11,826 nt of DNA from Methanobacteriota archaeon (GTDB taxonomy: Archaea > Altiarchaeota > Altiarchaeia > IMC4 > QMZM01). Under the pieces are notes generated by a model. The model searched no databases, had not been told where the DNA came from, and was given only the letters and a program-made list of their open reading frames with translations. Of this stretch, positions 11,691-11,826 are shown piece by piece. Every line of letters starts with the position of its first letter. The stretch's first letter is position 1. The stretch covers positions 1 to 11,826 of the forward strand of contig CAIYYO010000126.1 in the NCBI GenBank assembly GCA_903930485.1, read 5' to 3'. The translations under genes and the position numbers were made by a program.

Positions 11691-11826
11691 ATGGCCAAAA
11701 AGATACTCATAAGAGATCTGGAGAAACCTTCGGAAAAGGATATCGAACAGGACATAGAATGGATATGCGAATGCTTCGGCTTCTTTGAACGCATAGACCG
11801 AGAAAAAACTGCGTCGAGCATATTCA
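11691..11826 (+). CDS. Probable HTH-type transcriptional regulator, N-terminal fragment
   Basis: 45 residues are visible before the right edge: MAKKILIRDLEKPSEKDIEQ followed by DIEWICECFGFFERIDREKTASSIF. From memory, archaeal proteins with this opening (MAKKILIRDLEKP, then an acidic helix and WICxxLGF) continue into a winged helix-turn-helix domain and are annotated as ArsR-like or HTH regulators, but the HTH itself is outside the window. The frame is open to the end. The gene is divergent from hsp20 across 178 AT-rich bases with several palindromes. It is thus a candidate local regulator of the heat-shock gene, perhaps also of itself. This role is inferred from position. Confidence 0.65.
   Translation, partial: MAKKILIRDLEKPSEKDIEQDIEWICECFGFFERIDREKTASSIF

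Noticed and set aside
11597..11821. 74-codon minus-strand frame over the right-edge spacer
   Set aside because: It runs through AT-rich promoter DNA and antisense to the HTH-type gene; its hydrophobic stretch comes from the AT-rich spacer.
1..11826. CRISPR array, tRNA/rRNA genes, insertion sequences or a Ku gene
   Set aside because: I found no regularly spaced repeats, no tRNA-like cloverleaf in the short spacers, no transposase motif or terminal repeats, and no Ku-like protein among the plausible genes.

Overview
The window is ordinary-density archaeal chromosome: seventeen complete genes plus two cut by the window edges, on both strands, with short spacers. The archaeal assignment rests on a type II methionine aminopeptidase, a typical archaeal RtcA, a free-standing parvulin, a DUF1624 acyltransferase, an Lrp-family regulator and an archaeal-type HTH protein. 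Several genes also have TATA-like elements 25-31 bases before the start codon and no leader, which is the archaeal leaderless pattern. Separate LigD-type polymerase and ligase genes and a PspC/DUF2892 pair would suit a DPANN lineage or an uncultured euryarchaeote, but the lineage is an inference and I could not test it. I see no rRNA, tRNA, CRISPR array, transposase or phage gene, and no gene-free stretch longer than about 180 bases.

Layout. 1-935 (minus): a sugar nucleotidyltransferase with a fused N-terminal ribbon-helix-helix domain, followed 9 bases later by a phosphomannomutase/phosphoglucomutase that runs off the left edge; together a nucleotide-sugar supply operon. 1011-3547: housekeeping genes rtcA (+), tmk (-, tail overlapping rtcA) and map (+). 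3553-4261 (minus): parvulin followed by a secreted or membrane two-helix protein with cysteine pairs. 4342-4740 (+): a small cysteine-containing lipoprotein. 4778-5378 (+): a tight operon of ferredoxin, a DUF2892 membrane protein and a PspC-domain protein. The last is interrupted by an in-frame TAA exactly where the family expects an aromatic residue, and the rest of the domain is still readable downstream. 5456-5740 (minus): a small, very charged, probably disordered protein.

5802-7702 (minus) is the most distinctive block: a LigD-type ATP-dependent DNA ligase followed, with a 4-base overlap, by a LigD-type polymerase/primase. This is the split form of bacterial-type non-homologous end joining known from a few archaea. 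Ku and the phosphoesterase are not in the window. A metallo-beta-lactamase-fold hydrolase is transcribed divergently from the ligase across a 21-base spacer. 8502-10460 holds a putative HExxHxxGxxD metallopeptidase whose promoter is bracketed by an inverted repeat, a membrane PDZ protein, and a DUF1624 membrane acyltransferase. 10466-11826 is a regulatory/stress block: an Lrp/AsnC regulator, a small heat-shock protein, and a divergent HTH-type protein cut by the right edge. The 178-base AT-rich spacer between the last two carries several palindromes that look like operators.

I found no single clearly new system. The items most worth follow-up are the RHH-nucleotidyltransferase fusion, the broken PspC gene, the split end-joining pair with its divergent MBL neighbour, and the operator-like palindromes near 8437-8489 and 11551-11655.
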